Assembly: GCA_016617855.1 (NCBI GenBank)
Contig: JAECUM010009479.1
Location: 60,210 to 124,209, forward strand
DNA length: 64,000 nt
Direction: 5' to 3'
Source of the DNA: Megalonaias nervosa
Lineage: Eukaryota; Mollusca; Bivalvia; Unionida; Unionidae
The notes beneath the pieces were generated by a model that made no database searches, was not told where the DNA came from, and saw only the letters and a list, made by a program, of their open reading frames with translations. Positions 60,601-64,000 of this stretch are shown piece after piece (within the stretch, counting starts at the first letter, position 1; every line of letters begins with the position of its first letter). The position numbers and the translations under genes are program-made.

Positions 60601-61984
60601 CATGTGATATAATGTCATAACTTGCACTTTGGAAATTCTGGGAATGTACTATGTGCTGGAAGTGAAATGAGCCTCATTTATATATTCATGTACAAAGAAC
60701 ACCAGCCGTTTTGCATTTAGATATTTAACCAGAGCCTCTTCTGATCCTTCTCACTCCATTTTTGATATTAGATATTAGTCATTTATGTCATTTATGTTGG
60801 GATGCAGGATATCTAGTTACCAGCCTGTTTACCAAACTTAAACACTGTTACATCAAGACATATCTGCATGAAATTGATAGGAAAATGACTTATTTTATGA
60901 GATTTATAGCATTATAATCATTATGACAGACAAGATGAATAAAGCTGTCAATTTTAGATAACTTTGGGTACCTGTCAATCCTAATGATCAGTTACCCAGG
61001 TACCCAATCAAAGGCAAAGTATTAAATGTGTACAAACCTGAAGTCTGCGTTTTTTTAAATTAACAGTATCCGATAAATATCACTACATAATATCATCTGC
61101 TACAAAGTCCATGAATTCATCCTCATTGTCTGATAATGTTCTGAAATCCTCCATCATTGTCTAGTAAATCTAGTGTCTATTTCACTGTAATTTCGTCTAC
61201 TCCCATTCATGGGATTTACTGTCATATGTTGACGTTTATTTAGAGACTGAGCTGAGCTTCATAAGTAATACTTGAATCATACAGACTGAAATCTATTAAA
61301 GGTTGCATACGAATACATGTCAGTTGTGCTGCAAGATGAAATAACCATCTCTGTTACTTGCCATTGTACCACATTCACAGCACAATCAAACTTGTCATGT
61401 GGGAAAACAAGCTGTGAAGTTAAGGTCAATTATTTCCTGGAAGAGTCATACCTCTGATTAGCACTGAAAAAGTACACATATTCACAGCTCAGTCAAAACA
61501 ACTGTCAACTTGAGAACAAAGTGAGTGCTGCCTTAACAAGCACTGGCAGAAAACTTGTATACAGTAAACAGGTAACCATTGGCTCATTTTATTACGGAGT
61601 TATTATCAGTGGGCTGGTACCCAAGTACCTAGATACATGTACCTGTTGGCATCTTTAGAGATGAAACTATAGTGTTGATAAAATTTGACCTGGCACTCAC
61701 CATTTGCATTGCTAGTCACATGGCTACATAACTTGTGCAATCTACATCTCCATTACATCTGCAGTCTAAGAAACACATGATACTGACAATAAAGCATGTG
61801 CTCTATTCTTAATGAATAGGGCTCTCTCAAAGTTTCTGTGACAGGTTTTTGACCGATCTTCTCGAAATAAGTATGCTGAGAATTTTGTGTCCTTTTGTTT
61901 TTCTTACAAACAGTATGTGACTTTCATTTAATATTTTTGTACAACATAACTGGAAATGGGTTCATTGTAGAATGAATTTGTTTA

Positions 61985-62130
61985 TCAACATGCATAGCTT
62001 TCATTGTGACAACACAGCACAGACATTCAATCCAGGTCATATTGGATCACACCTTTAGTTTGATCTCGTCCAAAAATGTCTACATACTTACATTGATTTT
62101 GCTGCAGCCTGGAATGCTGTATTATCGCAG
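61985..62130 (+). repeat. Dispersed repeat family C, copy 3 (fragment)
   Basis: Plus-strand match to the minus strand of 21520-21400 and 15200-15140. Shared sequence includes GACATTCAATCCAG, GGATCACACCTTTAG, and CCAAAAATGTCTA; the frame giving NIDFA in copy 2 reads YIDFAAA here. Confidence 0.6.
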
Positions 62131-62209
62131 TACTTGATGTTATCAGGACATATCAAAACTGTTCTGTTATTGCTGAATTGTTAAAAATTGTTAAGTTCCT
62201 CTGACTTTT

Positions 62210-62210
62210 C

Positions 62211-62282
<72 letters not shown>
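62210..62282 (+). repeat. Compound (CT)n-(TA)n microsatellite
   Basis: About 10 CT dinucleotides followed directly by about 25 TA dinucleotides. Confidence 0.95.
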
Positions 62283-62287
<5 letters not shown>

Positions 62288-63579
62288 CTGTCAATTCTAT
62301 TGTCTACATGTAAATGAAACCACTTATGGCAGCTGACTCAGATTACTGTACCATACGGGAACAACTCTATTATCACAGTATTTGTCCAACTTAAGTATGG
62401 TAGTATGCACGTATTATAATAAACATAAATTTCAACTTGCCGATAAGATAGAATGTCCAAGCTTGTACTGGCTGAAAATTTCCACACAAATAAAGGATCT
62501 GATGATTAAATTTAATACACTAATGTCAGGCAAGTTGAAATCCATGACAACAATAGTAGAAATTAAAATAAAAAACGTTTAACTTTTGTCAGAATTTGTC
62601 TGAATTTTAAGTGCAATGTGGGCAAATAAGTCTAAATATAAATTAATGAATTATTAATATTATTATTAATACTGAAATATGACTGATTTTAAAAATGTTT
62701 AGCTATTATTGCTTTCCTATTTATGTAGGATAAGTAGGATCATAGGCAATGTTTTCTCAATTTTGATCCATACTGGCTACTCTGGAATGAAATTCCAAGC
62801 GCAACCTTGTAAGTGCATGTATGTCACCTCTATGACCTATAAATCATCAAACTGCAGATATGTTTGACAAGAGTTTTGTATACGATGATCAGTGGAATTG
62901 CATGCACTTTACAAAATTCTGATGTTCATTGTTTTTCAATGTATAATTACTAAACTTTTGACACTTTTGAGGTAATTGTTCTCTAACAGATTTTCGTCCT
63001 TCCTGGCTACAGCTTTACATCTGTAAACAACCAATAGACGGCGCGTGTTCAAAATTATGGAAATCCTGTTTGCCGTGATAATACATTGCCTGCGATAATA
63101 CAGCGTTGGAAGCACAGGGTCTCGTATCAGTGCTTACAATTTACCTGTCATACATGTACTATATAATAACCCGTGGTTGGAAGGTATATACTTCTCGGGC
63201 GTGTAAATAATGACTTCCAAAGGAATATGGATGTATGAGGATCGAAATAAAGTGAATAATTGTCATTTAAAGGTATGAAGAATCAAACTGCAAAAACTGA
63301 CACCCAGTACTGAAATAATTGGCGATGGACGGACGCCTACATGACCTGTATCATTTGTATGACTTTCACTATAAAAAAAACCCACATTCTCATGCACCAG
63401 TCTGTGCACTTGATTTGCATCTGCATTTTGTTTCGTGCAACATTTGTACGAATCTAGATGTTATGTTAAACTTTCTTACCTTTCTGTTTGCAAGACAAAC
63501 CTATTAATGCCGGTATAACGCCAGTAAGCTACAAGTATTTCATCAAGGGCAAAGTCCAACTGAATGAAACACCTGGACT

Positions 63580-63670
63580 ATGTTACGGTAACCGGAAGTT
63601 AGGTATTGTGTATACTAATAATTGCGAAGAACGTAGACTGAGACCGCTGTAACCCAGTCCGGAAGTTTAA
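63580..63670 (-). promoter_or_regulatory. Candidate promoter region of the MGST3-like gene
   Basis: Two ETS-type sites (ACTTCCGG on the minus strand, near 63593 and 63660) and several CpGs cluster within 90 bases, in an otherwise CpG-poor window. This position would suit a 5' UTR exon spliced to the acceptor at 57635. It is only a location guess. Confidence 0.2.
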
Positions 63671-63983
63671 TTAAGTTTACCAAAAGCCAGTCCGCTTAGT
63701 ATACCCCAGATCACCCATCATTTTATTTCATTTTATTACTTGTTATCTTGACACTATACTTAATCTTTCTTCTACTTTTTCCAAGAAACAATTGTCAACC
63801 TTTAAAATCCATCATTTCCAAAGACTTTTAAATTCAAATATGGACTATTTATTTTTCTGTACCTTTATGGCTTACAAGCAATACAATTTTTGAAGGCTTT
63901 TACACAAACCTTTATTTTAATTCCGAATCATGTGCAGATGTAAATAACCATTTTTGGTTTTTGTTAATCATCATAACAAAGTA

Positions 63984-64000
63984 ATTGTGTGTGTGTGTGT
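63984..64000 (+). repeat. (GT)n microsatellite running off the window end
   Basis: At least eight GT dinucleotides at the window edge; its full length and whether it is a SINE A tail complement cannot be seen. Confidence 0.6.

Larger units (their letters stand above)
57635..63984. other. Upstream region of the MGST3-like gene
   Basis: Expected to contain the promoter and any 5' UTR exon. No coding exon is supported. It holds one family C repeat fragment (61985-62130), the CT/TA microsatellite (62210-62282), and AT-rich sequence. The last 1 kb is noticeably richer in CpG than the rest. Confidence 0.4.

Overview
This is a 64 kb piece of AT-rich, intron-rich animal genome. Tiny exons with GT-AG introns, tRNA-derived SINEs, many TA-flanked inverted-repeat DNA elements, and Ty3/gypsy- and DIRS-type retroelements point to a marine invertebrate, most likely a mollusc (probably a bivalve). 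That assignment is an inference from gene structure and repeat types; no sequence search was possible. There are no bacterial-style operons, rRNA genes or CRISPR arrays.

Only two host genes can be supported. On the left, the last two coding exons of an unidentified plus-strand gene occupy 1-106 and 9359-9484. On the right, a complete five-exon gene for microsomal glutathione S-transferase 3 (MGST3-like, 147 codons) runs on the minus strand from its start codon at 57622 to its stop at 45307. All four of its introns are GT-AG with matching phases. The two genes converge on about 35 kb of repeat-rich DNA.

Layout: 1348-3236, a TIR element in the left gene's intron; 3833-4008, a 176-bp MITE; 6850-8812, a 23-bp minisatellite split by a 1.56-kb TIR element; 11218-11460 and 13862-14183, SINEs; 20440-30098, a zone of degenerate tandem arrays bounded by inverted copies of the same unit and holding two more SINEs; 30846-37319, an LTR retrotransposon; 39640-42640, a DIRS-like relic on the minus strand; 43273-44378, a second copy of the 1.56-kb TIR family. 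The MGST3 introns hold a 44-45-bp minisatellite, a perfect-TSD SINE, a third TIR-family copy (47901-49468), a different TIR element (52106-53790), and another degenerate array.

The most unusual object is the LTR retrotransposon at 30846-37319. Its reverse transcriptase and RNase H are Ty3/gypsy-like, but the integrase, including its C-terminal GPY/F module, lies before the reverse transcriptase, and RNase H is the last domain before the polypurine tract. This is the Ty1/copia-like order known from Gmr1-type gypsy elements. Its capsid C-terminal region also resembles the SCAN fold that is thought to descend from Gmr1-like Gag. The copy is dead: it carries stops, frameshifts, a lost integrase catalytic Asp, an internal integrase deletion, and a SINE inserted in gag.
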